Shown here: one piece after another, positions 14,001-25,095 of the stretch | Numbering within the stretch: the first letter of the stretch is position 1 | How the letters are laid out: each line of letters opens with the position of its first letter | Origin: Flaccisagitta enflata | Lineage: Eukaryota; Chaetognatha; Sagittoidea; Aphragmophora | Direction of reading: 5' to 3' | Assembly (NCBI GenBank): GCA_965153355.1 | Contig: OZ231128.1 | Location: 21,576,001-21,640,000, forward strand | Length of the DNA: 64,000 bases | Notes under the pieces: generated by a model | Database searches by the model: none | What the model saw: only the letters and a program-made list of their open reading frames with translations | What the model was told of the DNA's origin: nothing | Made by a program: the position numbers and the translations under genes

Positions 14001-14268
14001 TAATATATAATATATAATAGTGTAACAAATTACCTACTCCGCAAAAGAAATCAGAACTCAAAAATGTCGATTTTTGAGCCCGTGGCATGAGTTTTTGTGA
14101 CAAGACATTAGACAAAAAAGAGGGGAAAAAACTCCATTTTTACAACATTTCGAAATTCATTTTGAGAACTATCACAAAAAAGGATGATACTGGCACAAAA
14201 ACTAACTTTTTTGAGTTAGGATTTTTTTGCTGAGTAGAAAATTGGACGTACTTAGTTTTGAGCACCTA

Positions 14269-15035
14269 CAGGGTGTATCACATCAAACAGGACAAAAGAA
14301 AACGATGTATTTTTGCTTCTAGAAGTGCAAAATCATTTCTGAAAACTGTTTCTAAAAGATAACTTCAGACGATTTTTGAATGATACAGACTTTTGCTAGT
14401 CATGGTTAACATATATCCTCAGCAAAACCATGAAAAAATGCCTTTTTTTAGCAAAAAATGCTAATTTCTATCCAAATTCAAGGTTTTTCCTTAGATTTTT
14501 CAAGTCATATTCACAAATAGATGACAAAAAATGGTCAGAAATGATTGTCAGTTACGCTAGGACACTGAAGATTGGGATTCCCTCATGACCTTTGTTAAAA
14601 TTGTATCATTCAATATAGTTATTGAAATTTTTATCAATGCACATAAAACTTTTTTGTAATGAAACTTACAAAAAAGTCTCTGGACCTAACCAATATTGTA
14701 CAATTTTCTCATTTTTTGCAGAGGTATGATTCTACCTCACAATATCTTTAATTCAAGACCATTGCCAGGATTGTAGCACCATTTGTTTGGAAATGAGAGT
14801 AGGATAAAAAGATGCTTGTCAATATACAACAAAACAAGCAAAAACTAAAAGTAAAAACTATACTTTGCTTTAAACAATACAAAGGGATTCAGTTTTCTTA
14901 ATGAGCCTTTGGCAAAATACAGATATAAAAATCGTTTTTTAAGAGCTTTCTGAACCTGTTTACAGAATCATTCTACCATTTCTAGAAGCAAAGATACATC
15001 GTTTTCTTTTGTCCTGTTTGGCGTGGTACTCCCTG
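14269..15035. mobile_element. TA-flanked MITE with about 58-bp terminal inverted repeats
   Basis: The left end CAGGGTGTATCACATC...TTGCTTCTAGAA matches the inverse of TTCTAGAAGCAAAGATACAT...GTACTCCCTG on the right, with TA on both sides. It is 767 bp with no coding capacity. The flanks share a direct repeat around TTTTTTTGCTGA (about 14222 and 15180), which suggests insertion into an older repeat. Confidence 0.75.
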
Positions 15036-15468
15036 TAAAAGATTTGAGGCCATTAAAAAAAAATGTAGTAACAGTTGAAAGTCAAGTAAAAATTCTATTC
15101 AGTAGGCAAATCATCATCTGACCAATTTTCCAACAAATGATGCTGTGGGCACAGAAATTAATTTTTTTGAGTTCAGATTTTTTTGCTGAATCAAAAATTT
15201 GTTATTCTATTACCACCAAAAAGGATTAAAAGTTATTTAAAAAAATTGGGCCCGTAGCGGCATTTTGAAAATTGCTGTCTTTTTCATTTTTGCCATCGTT
15301 GTCTCATGATTCGATTTGGTGAATTTTGTCACCAAGATCATATTTCATCATTTTATGACCTTTTTAATGATCTTTAGTTATTTCAAGTCATCTTGAGTTA
15401 TTCAAAGTTTATCTAAGTCATCTTTAGTTATGTATGTCTCGCACGCGACTAATAGGTGTTGGCCTTGT

Positions 15469-15711
15469 TTTTTAAGTCGCGACCATGCGACTCTACAACC
15501 CACTCTGTCTGTTGGTCGGTCGGTCCATCCGTTGGTAACGCTTGGCTTTTTTTCGTCTTTTTACGCCAATTAGAATCATTTTAAGTTATTAAAAGTTAAT
15601 TCAAGTCAATTTACATTTAGTCTCTCAGCCTTTTGGTCTTTTAGTCCTTAAATCTTTTGGTCTGATAATCTTACAACCGCACACGACTGAAATGTGTTGG
15701 CCTTGTTTAAA
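15469..15711 (+). mobile_element. Short hairpin-headed element (degenerate)
   Basis: A head with GTCGCGACCATGCGAC and CTCTACAACCCACT, then CGGT repeats, then a tail ACACGACTGAAATGTGTTGGCCTTG. It directly abuts the tail of another copy ending at about 15470 (GCACGCGACTAATAGGTG...CCTTG). Confidence 0.6.
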
Positions 15712-15884
15712 ATTTTATTCCGTGACCTCACTACTACTGCCCAAATGGTCTAGTGACCTCAAAAATGACCCCTGCCCACTGGCACCCGACTGTGGTAGCT
15801 GTGTATCCAGCTTTGTTTTCTTGAAAGATTTTGATTCTACATATCATTTTTTTTACATTTTTTGTAGTTTTTGCATTTTTCTAC

Positions 15885-17735
15885 TTTTTAGTCGCGTGCA
15901 CGCGACTCTACAACCCGCTCCGTCGGTCGGTCGGTCGGTCGGTCGGTCTGTCGGTCTGTCGGTCCGTAACACTTTGCTTTTTTGCGTCTTTTTGGGTCGT
16001 CTGGAGTTATTTTGAGTCATTTTTTTGTTGTTTTTTGGAATTATTGGTTGCTATTAGTCATTTTTGGTCATTTTTGGTCATTTTTGGTCATTTTTGGTCA
16101 TTTTGGTCAATTTGGTCATTTTGGTCATTTTTGGTCATTTTTGATCAATTTTGGTCATTTTTGGTCATTTTTGGTCATTTTTGGTCATATTTGGTCATAT
16201 TAGGTTAATTTTGGTCATTTTTGGTCATTTTTGGTCATTTTTGGTCATTTTTGTCATTTTGGTCATTTTTGGTCATTTTTGTCATTTTTGGTCATTTTTG
16301 GTCATTTTGGTCATTTTTGGTCATTATTGGTCATTATTGGTCATTTCTGGTCATTTTTGGTCATTTTGGTCATTTTGGTCATTTTGGTCATATTTGGTCA
16401 TTTTTTGTCATTTTGGTCATTTTTGGTCATTTTGGTCATTTGGTCATTTTGGTCATTTTGGTCATTTTGGTCATTTTGGTCATTTGGTCATTTGGTCATT
16501 TTGGTCATTTTGGTCATTTTGATCATTTTGGTTATTTTGGTCATTTGGTCATTTTGGTCATTTTTTTCATTTTGGTCATTTGGACATTTTGGTCATTTTG
16601 GTCATTTTTGGTCATTTTGGTCATTTTTGGTCATTTTTGGTCATTTTTGGTCATTTTTGGTCATTTTGGTCATTTTGGTCATTTTGGTCATTTTTGATAA
16701 TTTTTGGTCATTTTTGGTCATTTTTGGTCATTTTTGGTCATTTTTGGTCATTTTTGGTTAAAGTCTGCTGGTTAAAGTCTGCTGTTTAAAGTTTGCTGGT
16801 TTAAGTCTGCTGGTTAAAGTCTGTTGGTTAAAGTCTGCTGGGTAAAGTCTGATGGTTGAAGTTTGCTGGTTTAAATCAGCTGGTTTAAATCTGCTGGTTT
16901 AAGTCTGCTGGTTTAAATCTAATGGGTTAAATCTGCTGGTTTAAGTCTGCTGGTTTAAGTCTGCTGGTTTAAATCTAATGGTTTAAGTCCGCTGGTTTAA
17001 GTCTGCTGGTTAAAATGATATCAAAGATAAGTATGGTTTAAGTTTGGTTTAAGTCTTGTTTAAGTCTGGTTTAAGTCTGGTTTAAGTATGGTTTAAGTCT
17101 GGTTAAAGTCTGGTTTAAGTCTGGTTTAAGTCTGGTTTATGTCTGGTTTAAGTCTGGTTTAAGTCTGGTTTAAGACTGGTTCATGTCTGATTTATGTCTG
17201 GTTTAGGTCTGGGTTAGGTCTGGTTTAGGTCTGGTCTATGTCTGTTTTTTGTCTGGTTTATGTTTGATTTAGGTCTGATTTAGGTCTGGTTTTGGTCTGG
17301 TTTTGGTCTGGTTTAACTCTGGTTTAACTCTGGTTTGAGTCTGGTTTGAGTCTGGTTTGAGTCTGGTTTGAGCCTGGTTTGAGCCTGGTTTGAGCCTAGT
17401 TTTGGTATAGTTTAAGTCTGGTTTGAGTCTGGTTTAAGTCTGGTTTGAGTCTGGTTTGAGTCTGGTTTGAGTCTGGTTTGAGTCTGGTTTGAGTCTGGCT
17501 TAAATCTGGTTTATGTCTGGTTTATGTCTGGTTTATGTCTGGTTTATGTCTGGTTTCGGTCTGGTTTAATTCTGGTTTGAGTCTCGTTTGAGTCTGGTTT
17601 GAGTTTGGTTTTAGTCTGGTTTGGGTCTGTTTTGGGTTGCGTTTAAGTCTGATTTTCAATAAAAAAATACAATAAGGAGTCAGGTCAGTTCAGTTATTTT
17701 TGTCCTGCACGCGACTTATAGGTGTTGGCCTTGTT
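15885..17735 (+). mobile_element. Full hairpin-headed, minisatellite-bearing element (copy 1)
   Basis: The head is T5-AG then the perfect 16-bp palindrome GTCGCGTGCACGCGAC at 15891-15906, CTCTACAACCCGCT, and a (CGGT)n tract. The body is about 70 units of GGTCATTTTT (16050-16760) that give way to TCTGGTTTAAG-type units (16760-17640). The tail is CTGCACGCGACTTATAGGTG then TTGGCCTTG. There is no coding sequence; the FGHFWSFL-type ORFs are translations of the array. It lies in intron 3, 13 nt before the acceptor. Confidence 0.8.
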
Positions 17736-17748
17736 CTCCCCTGCTCAG

Positions 17749-19740
17749 GTTTCTATTGTCCCGGCGATGGAAAACAAATACCTTGTCCTAAGTTTACCTA
17801 CAATGACAAAGATAGTGCCACAAATCAGACGTGGTGTCAGCCATGTCCAGCAGGATACTTATGTCTTAACGAAGGCACTGCCAGCTACAAAAACAATCCT
17901 TGTCCGCCAGGATCATTTTGCCCTGAAGCAGCCCGAGAAGCTATGCCATGCCCCCCTGGAACATACAGAGAACACATTGGTGCAACTTCTCAGGATGACT
18001 GTAGTGCCTGTCCTGCTGGATATTACTGTCCTCATGAAAATGGAACAATAGCAGAAATACAATGTACTGAGGGGTTTTTCTGTCCAGTTGGCTCGCAAAA
18101 TCAGACAATGTGTCCAGCCGGCTTTTATTGTAACAGAACTGAAACCATTCATCCATGCAGTCCTGGTTTCTACTGCCCACCTGGTTCAGCTTATCCTCAT
18201 TTATGCAAAGAGGGACACTATTGTCCTGCCCGCAAGGAACCTGAAAAATGTCATGGTTTGATCGGTGCACTGGCACCTGTTTTATGCCCTCTCGGTTACA
18301 AGCAATACAAAGGATCCTTAAACACTACTTTTGAAAATACATGTGAACCTTGTCGACCAGGATATTTTGGAAATGATCCAAAACGACAGGTGTGCCAACC
18401 ATGCCGCCCAGGAGTAGTATGTAAAGAAAAAGCTACCACAGACGTCCCAATGGGCAATAACACCGCTTTTGGATACAACGTAACCAACTCATATCCATGC
18501 CCAGAAGGTTTTTACTGCCCAAGAAATAGCTCCTTCCCTCTTCCGTGTCCACCAGGAACATTCAGATCCTCACCTGGTGCTGGCAGTATCGAAGAATGCG
18601 AAGAATGTCCCATTAATCATTTTAACCATTTATTTGGTAGATCCTCTTGTCTAGATTGTGGAAGTGAAGCGGCTCAACCTCAGACGGGTCAGCCCATCTG
18701 TGAATGCCTAGGACAAGGCCAGATGTTCTTACCGAGTGACAGGAGTTGCAAGTGCGCCCCAGGACTCATTCTCAACAACGTCAACTCCCGCGACTGCTCC
18801 CAAAGAGTCTTCGCCAACTGCGCCGAGGGCACCGTCCGCTTCCAAGATGGGGAATGTCTCGCCAAAGATCAACTGATCCAAAAATGCCAGGATGAAATTT
18901 GCGGCCAACTTGGGTTCCGCGACGTGGATTTCCAAACGGCGACCTGTCTCTGCCAAACGGAGGATCTAGACACCGTCTGCGATAAAGCGTGTAGAAACAA
19001 ACAAAAACGACAACTGAAAATCCCGTGCGTGGAACCAGGCAGCGGGGGTGGTGGTGAAGATACGAACGACGCCCCCGCCGATCATCCAGTCATGGAAATA
19101 GAAGAAAATGGCGCCAAAGTGACGGTGGATTTGACCGATTTGAACATCATCAACGGAGAGGACTCATTCGCGGCTCCCGTCTGTCAAGGACTTGGTCGAG
19201 ACGAGAGCGTCTCTGTCTACTTTATGGAATCATCCACAGATGGATTCATGGGAGCTTACAACACGAAACCCAAGCAAATCATCAACCTCCTCGAAGGCAA
19301 TCGGAAGCAAAATGAGTCGTCGGAATCTACGACAAGTGGCAGAAAAAGAAGATCCATCGTACACTCCCACGGAAATGACGATGACGCCGACGACGACCTC
19401 AACGTCGTCACTCTAATAAGACAAATCAGATCATCAAATGGTGTGGACAATGAAACTGTCACAGTCGCCAATAGCGACGACCCGTTAGCGCCTTTTACCA
19501 CAGCCGTACCACCTCCGGCCTTTGAAGGGATTAGAAACCCTTTCATTTGTATAGCCTACGGAACCGTGCTCATGTTTTACGTGAGTGAAAACGAGTTTCC
19601 TCAGTACGAAAGGGATAATCTGTTGAATCGTAACTTGACGGAGAAAGTGTTTGACGACGGCGGATTTAGAAGACTCATCGAGTTGAAGTTGCAAGCCAAT
19701 TCGGGCACATCGCTCTTCTCATACAAATTTGATTGCCCAG
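17749..19740 (+). CDS. Gene A exon 4: last cysteine-rich modules and membrane-proximal ectodomain
   Basis: The exon starts in the split Gly of C-S-P-G with F-Y-C-P-G-D-G after ctgctcag. GCC-type modules run to about 18700. A Cys-containing, non-repeat segment follows, then a Gly/Glu linker, an RKRRS furin-like site near 19344-19358, an acidic run, and a segment with GTVLMFYVSENEFPQYERD and FDCPG that reads like a cupredoxin-type beta fold (pattern impression only). At about 18700 base composition turns from AT-rich to CpG-rich. The exon ends cccag before gcatgt; a GC-AG intron is needed to join the transmembrane exon in frame. Confidence 0.85.
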
Positions 19741-20019
19741 GCATGTACCAACTACCATTATTGAGTGAATGAATGAATGAATGAATGAATGAATGAATGA
19801 ATGAATGAATGAATGAATGAATGAATGAATGAATGAATGAATGAATGAATGAATAAATGAATGAATGAATGAATGAATTATTGTTTACAAGTTTAATAAT
19901 GATAAGATATCAGAAAATCGGAATTGGGGGAAGAGAAAGAAGATGAGTTTGATATGAGTTTTCATTAAAGACAGAAAAGAAAGACTGAGAGTGAGAACTA
20001 AAACCTTATTCTTTTCCAG
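19741..20019 (+). repeat. Intron 4: GC-AG intron with (ATGA)n array
   Basis: The 5' site is ag|gcatgt and the 3' site is cttttccag. An ATGA tetranucleotide array fills 19765-19877. If retained, translation adds eight to ten residues and stops at 19770-19772, before the membrane helix. Confidence 0.7.
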
Positions 20020-20285
20020 GCACTCACGTGTTCCACCTACATTCCAACCCGAACCGTAAGATCTACATCCGAGTGATGCTGCCGGACACTCGATGTCCGG
20101 ACGTGGGTCCGTTTCTGCCGGCCACTACTTCCAATCTGGTCCAACTGGGCATCTCGAGGAAAGCCAACATTTTGACGGAACCTGATTGGCTGGTTTTAGG
20201 CGTCATTTTGGCGGCCACTTTTACCCTCATCATCTTATTGGTCGTCGCCCTCGTCGCATTCAGAAAACGAGGCTGGGATAAATCG
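20020..20285 (+). CDS. Gene A exon 5: end of ectodomain and transmembrane helix
   Basis: It reads G-T-H-V-F-H-L-H-S-N-P in phase 1 from exon 4, then a 25-residue hydrophobic helix starting W-L-V-L-G-V-I-L-A-A at about 20187-20261, followed by the stop-transfer R-K-R-G-W-D-K-S. This fixes type I topology with the cysteine modules outside. The donor is tcg|gtaggt, phase 0. Confidence 0.85.
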
Positions 20286-20302
20286 GTAGGTTGAGAAAAC
20301 AA

Positions 20303-20383
<81 letters not shown>

Positions 20384-20573
20384 AAACAACAAAAGCGAAA
20401 TCAAAAACAAAAGCAAAAACAAAAGCAATGAATTGAATCGGGGGTAGTGCCAAATTAGACTGCCTTTTTCTTGCCCACTGACGCAAAATAATCAGCAGCC
20501 AGTAGGTCTTTGGTGTCTAATTTTTGTGCTGCAATTTATTTTTTCCATACTTATTATTTCATGATAAAAACAG
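20286..20573 (+). repeat. Intron 5 with (CAA)n
   Basis: An ACA/CAA trinucleotide array at about 20301-20390 occupies the first half. The acceptor is aaaacag before exon 6, with a weak pyrimidine tract. Confidence 0.8.
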
Positions 20574-20695
20574 AAAATTGTGGATCCCAAATTCCGCAAG
20601 ATGGCGCGAGATTTCAACTTCGATGATTATTCATCCAAAGGATCGTCGATGAAACCAATGAAGAAGATTCATCGCGCCGCAATCGACGATAAAAA
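20574..20695 (+). CDS. Gene A exon 6: juxtamembrane cytoplasmic segment
   Basis: It encodes K-I-V-D-P-K-F-R-K-M-A-R-D-F-N-F-D-D-Y and a basic, Ser/Lys-rich stretch ending I-D-D-K. It joins K-S of exon 5 at phase 0 and leaves phase 2 before gtacgt. Confidence 0.8.
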
Positions 20696-21461
<766 letters not shown>

Positions 21462-21642
21462 GACAGACGATGGGGTTGACAACGCGGGTTTCATCCCAAC
21501 TGAACCAACGGCTGCTGAAGCGGAAGCAGCCCAAGCGGCCAAAGAGCGTCTCTTCCAGGAAGCGGCGCTGACGCTCCTCGATGACGATGAATTCTGGGAC
21601 TACGACAAGCAAATCGATCTAGAAAGTTTCTCGGCTCAAAAG
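21462..21642 (+). CDS. Gene A exon 7: cytoplasmic, Ala/Glu-rich helix and acidic segment
   Basis: It encodes T-D-D-G-V-D-N-A-G-F then an A-E-A-E-A-A-Q-A-A-K-E-R helix and L-T-L-L-D-D-D-E-F-W-D-Y. Phase 2 in, phase 0 out before gtatta. Confidence 0.85.
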
Positions 21643-22132
21643 GTATTACTGGCATTCATTCATTCATTCAATCATTCATTCATTCATTCAATAATTCATT
21701 CATTCATTCATTCATTCATTCATTCATTCATTCATTCATTCATTCATTCATTCATTCAGTCATTAATTCTTCAATTCATTCATTCATTCATTCATTCATT
21801 CATTGACTCATTAATTCATTTATCCATCATATCATTCAATCTTTATCTATGTATTCTAAAAGTTCTACGTTGTTCAAGCATCAGCCACTAATAGATTCGT
21901 TCATTCATTCATTCATTCATTTATTCGTTCATCTATCCATTTATTCATTTATATATTCTAAAAGTTTTACCTCGTCCAAACATCAACCACTAATATTTTC
22001 GTTGATTCATTCATTCATTCATTCATTCATTCATCCATTCATTCATTCATTTATCCATTCATTCAATCGTTCATTCATTCATTCATTCATCCATTCACTG
22101 ATTCATTCATCATCCAACTCCCAAATGTAAAG
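21643..22132 (+). repeat. Intron 7: (CATT)n with an internal duplication
   Basis: CATT arrays cover most of 21653-22110. A block of about 53 bp starting ATTCTAAAAGTT occurs twice (about 21852 and 21957). Confidence 0.85.
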
Positions 22133-22361
22133 GTCTACGACATCCTAACGTCCCAATCACACGACATGACGTTGGAATTGGGCAAAATCAAAGACGATGC
22201 CAAGAACTTGTATCAACGCTTGTCTAACGAAACTGAAGAGTTGAGGGCGCTTTGGGCCAGCCAGATGGGAAGAGACGCCGAGGACCTTCTCGACGAAGAG
22301 GAAGTTTCCGACTTTATGCTGCAGAAGAAGTTTTTCGAAGATGAATTGGAGAGGAGGAAAG
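22133..22361 (+). CDS. Gene A exon 8: coiled-coil segment
   Basis: It encodes V-Y-D-I-L-T-S-Q then a charged helical segment with L-E-L-G-K-I-K-D-D-A-K and E-E-V-S-D-F-M-L-Q-K-K, heptad-like. It ends E-R-R-K with one base before gtacta, phase 1. Confidence 0.85.
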
Positions 22362-22470
22362 GTACTATGTGGGTTGTTTTTGTTGTTGTTTGTTTTGATC
22401 TTGTTTCTTTCGATTTTTTTCTTGCAATATGGATTAAATTGATGAGGATAGAATGAATTTGTTTGGTATT

Positions 22471-22542
<72 letters not shown>

Positions 22543-22682
22543 GTGTTGTTGTTGTTGTTGTTGTTTGTGTGTTGTTGTTGTTGTTGTTGTGTTGTTGTTG
22601 TTGTTGTTTTGTGTGTTGTTGTTGTTGTTGTTTGTGTGTTGTTGTTGTTGTTGTTTGTGTGTTGTTGTTGTTGTTGTTTGTG

Positions 22683-22747
<65 letters not shown>

Positions 22748-22918
22748 TTGTAGATGTTGTTGTTGCTGCTGCTGTTGATTGGTTTCGTTTCGCCATTGTC
22801 GTCATCGTCATCGTCGAGTGCTTTGGCTGCGACTTCAAATTAAATCGTCTCTTTTTCTCTTCCAAGGTGTGGTTCCCGATATGATTGATTGATTGATTGA
22901 CTGATTGATTGATTTCAG
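22362..22918 (+). repeat. Intron 8 with (GTT)n
   Basis: A GTT array with GTGT interruptions runs from about 22472 to 22765. A short TGAT array precedes the acceptor gatttcag. Confidence 0.85.
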
Positions 22919-23254
22919 GTTTGGGTCGCGAAATGATGAAGATCGTCGACAAAGAAGCCCAAGATTTGGAAGAAAGAGAAATTCAACGTGAAGAGCATTT
23001 AGTCGCCTCCAAAGCGCTTTATACGGAAGCAGCCCGACATATCGATCACTTCTTCGACAATTACAATGACGACGACGATGACGATGACGACGTCGACGAC
23101 GATGTCGACGGATTTGAAAGACGTCAATCGAAGAGCAGATTCAAGGCGGAGATGCTGTCGAGATTGGAGCAAGTCTCCGAAGACATTCTGCGGAGATCCA
23201 TGAGCGCGGAATCGTTTGTCAGCGGACACGACTTTGCGCATCCTTGGAATAAAG
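22919..23254 (+). CDS. Gene A exon 9: coiled coil with Asp-rich run
   Basis: G-L-G-R-E-M-M-K-I-V-D-K leads a charged helix, then an Asp run at about 23068-23109 and R-F-K-A-E-M-L-S-R-L-E-Q-V-S. It ends H-P-W-N-K in phase 1. The donor gtcatt is weak, because a CATT array starts directly at the splice site. Confidence 0.8.
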
Positions 23255-23638
23255 GTCATTCATTCATTTATTCATTCACTCATTCATTCATTCATTCATT
23301 CATTCATTCATTCATTCATTCATTCATTCATTCATTCATTCATTCATCCAGTCATTCATTCATCTATTTATTTATTCATTCATTCATCCAGTCATGCATT
23401 TATTCATTCATTTATTCATTCATTCATTCCTTCATTCATTCATTCATTCATCTATTCATTCATTCATTCATTCTTTTATTCATTCATTCATTCATTCATT
23501 CATTCTTTCTGTCCTTTCTTTCGTTCTTTTTTTTCTTTCATTCATTCATTCATTCATTCAATCATTCATTCATTCATTCATTCATTCATTCATTCATTCA
23601 TTCATTCATTCCCGATTGTCTATCTGTCATCAATGCAG
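23255..23638 (+). repeat. Intron 9: (CATT)n
   Basis: Almost the whole intron is CATT-type repeat; the acceptor is caatgcag. Confidence 0.85.
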
Positions 23639-23770
23639 GGTTGCAAAGGAGAAGAGGAGGATTGTGTCTGTATCCTGGAACAACTGATAAAATCATCGAA
23701 AAATTGGATCTGCAAAATGATAACGAAAGATTTGCATCCCTGGATCCAGAGAGAGAGAGAGAGATGGACC
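23639..23770 (+). CDS. Gene A exon 10
   Basis: It encodes G-L-Q-R-R-R-G-G-L-C-L-Y-P-G-T-T-D-K and a short charged segment with an E-R-E-R-E run coded by (GA)n. The donor gacc|gtatga leaves phase 1, which exon 11 accepts. Confidence 0.7.
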
Positions 23771-24850
23771 GTATGAGAGAAATAATAATGATCTTTTATT
23801 CGTCACGAAGACAGAGTATACATACACACAACACTGCTATTCTAGATTAGAATGGGATAAAAAAAAATGACAAGTCAGATGGACTGACACACTGATACAG
23901 TTGGACTGATTCCTTACATTGGCAGACATCTTCTTCCGGCGATATCCGCTTGTGTAGTAGACAAACACTAATTATGACAGAACCAAGTCAACCAACTGTC
24001 GTTCCTATTATGACGACATCCTGGGACTAAACAGGCGGTCATTATTACGATTTCATCCCCGGAAACAATGAGTTTTTTAATGAGGTTTTTTAATGAGGTT
24101 TCAGATCGATTTGACTGTTTCTAGACCCAGCATGATTGAAAACCTTGTTCATTAATTCTCAGAGTAGAAGGTTTACCTTTTTTACCCACATTTCAAAGGT
24201 TTTTTCTTCACGTTTTCATTTTATGTTGCAAGTGGCTGTATCTTAAGTTTTTGGCTATAGAATTGGAAGCATTGCCCATACCGCATTATGCAAATTAGTT
24301 TTTAAGCAGAGGAGTCACTTGATCCTCTTGCCCACTCAACACAACATGGTACGATTATCTTTTTCTCGCGCTATTTCCCTTCTCTTTTTAGTTGCGGACT
24401 CGCAACTTCATAAGAGGCTTGGTCCGTCTGTTGGTCCGTTGGTAATGATCCGAGTCGAGAACAGTTCAGGATAGTTTTTGTGTGTCTGTGTGAGGGGATG
24501 GGATTGGTGTGTGGATGGGGTATCGACGCCCCTGGCCACTTGTCCGCAACGATATTGTGACTTCGCGTCCCCCGTTATTTTTATTTTTTACGGCCTAGTT
24601 AATTTCATTTAACGCTCTCTTCATCATTTATTGATCACCTCGTTGAAATTTTTTTTCTGAAAAGATCGTTTTATTTCCGAGCTGAGGATGTAGAATTATG
24701 TAGTTTCCTTTGATGCTGACAGCGAAATACACTGACAGTAAAAGACAAAGAATAAAAGTCAATTCATTCCAACATCAGAACATAACATAACATAACATAA
24801 CATAACATTAGTCCACACGTGCTCATTTTACATTTCATCAACCTTGAAAG
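23771..24850 (+). other. Intron 10, contains one small hairpin-headed element
   Basis: Mostly unique AT-rich sequence. A minimal hairpin-headed element lies at 24385-24568, and five tandem AACAT units lie at about 24780-24808. Confidence 0.75.
24385..24568 (+). mobile_element. Minimal hairpin-headed element, type II tail
   Basis: Head TTTTTAGTTGCGGACTCGCAAC then CATAAGAGGC and CCGT/TGGT units; tail GACGCCCCTGGCCACTTGTCCGCAAC. At about 184 bp it has no minisatellite body and shows what the bare unit looks like. Confidence 0.65.
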
Positions 24851-25029
24851 GTCTCCTCATCCCTCACGAGGGACTTCGGATGAAAATGCGACAGGATGGA
24901 AGCATCAAAGACATTCCCAACCAACATTTTATTCATCCTGACACATGCGTAGTGCTACCAATTATCGGCAATACGCTTTACAATGTCGAACTCGGATCGA
25001 TCGTCTGTGATGTCAATGACAACACGAAA
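24851..25029 (+). CDS. Gene A exon 11
   Basis: It encodes L-L-I-P-H-E-G-L-R-M-K-M-R-Q-D-G and later V-V-L-P-I-I-G-N-T-L-Y-N-V-E-L-G, ending N-D-N-T-K at phase 0 before gtaagg. Its last 55 nt and the donor are duplicated downstream (see findings). Confidence 0.8.
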
Positions 25030-25095
25030 GTAAGGAATGACATGTTGGTTTGTCGGGGCGGTGACTGGTTTATTGAGTGAATGTGTTGTACTAAT

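Larger units (their letters stand above)
10679..17748 (+). other. Intron 3 (7.1 kb) filled with mobile elements and minisatellites
   Basis: The donor is gtaagt and the acceptor is ctgctcag just before exon 4. The intron contains at least eight separable elements, listed on their own. The acceptor lies only 13 nt beyond the end of a 1.85-kb hairpin-headed element, so that insertion landed immediately upstream of the functional 3' splice site. Confidence 0.8.

Noticed and set aside
16050-16760. Regular repeats resembling a CRISPR array
   Set aside because: Units are about 10 bp with no unique spacers; the genome is eukaryotic. It is a minisatellite.
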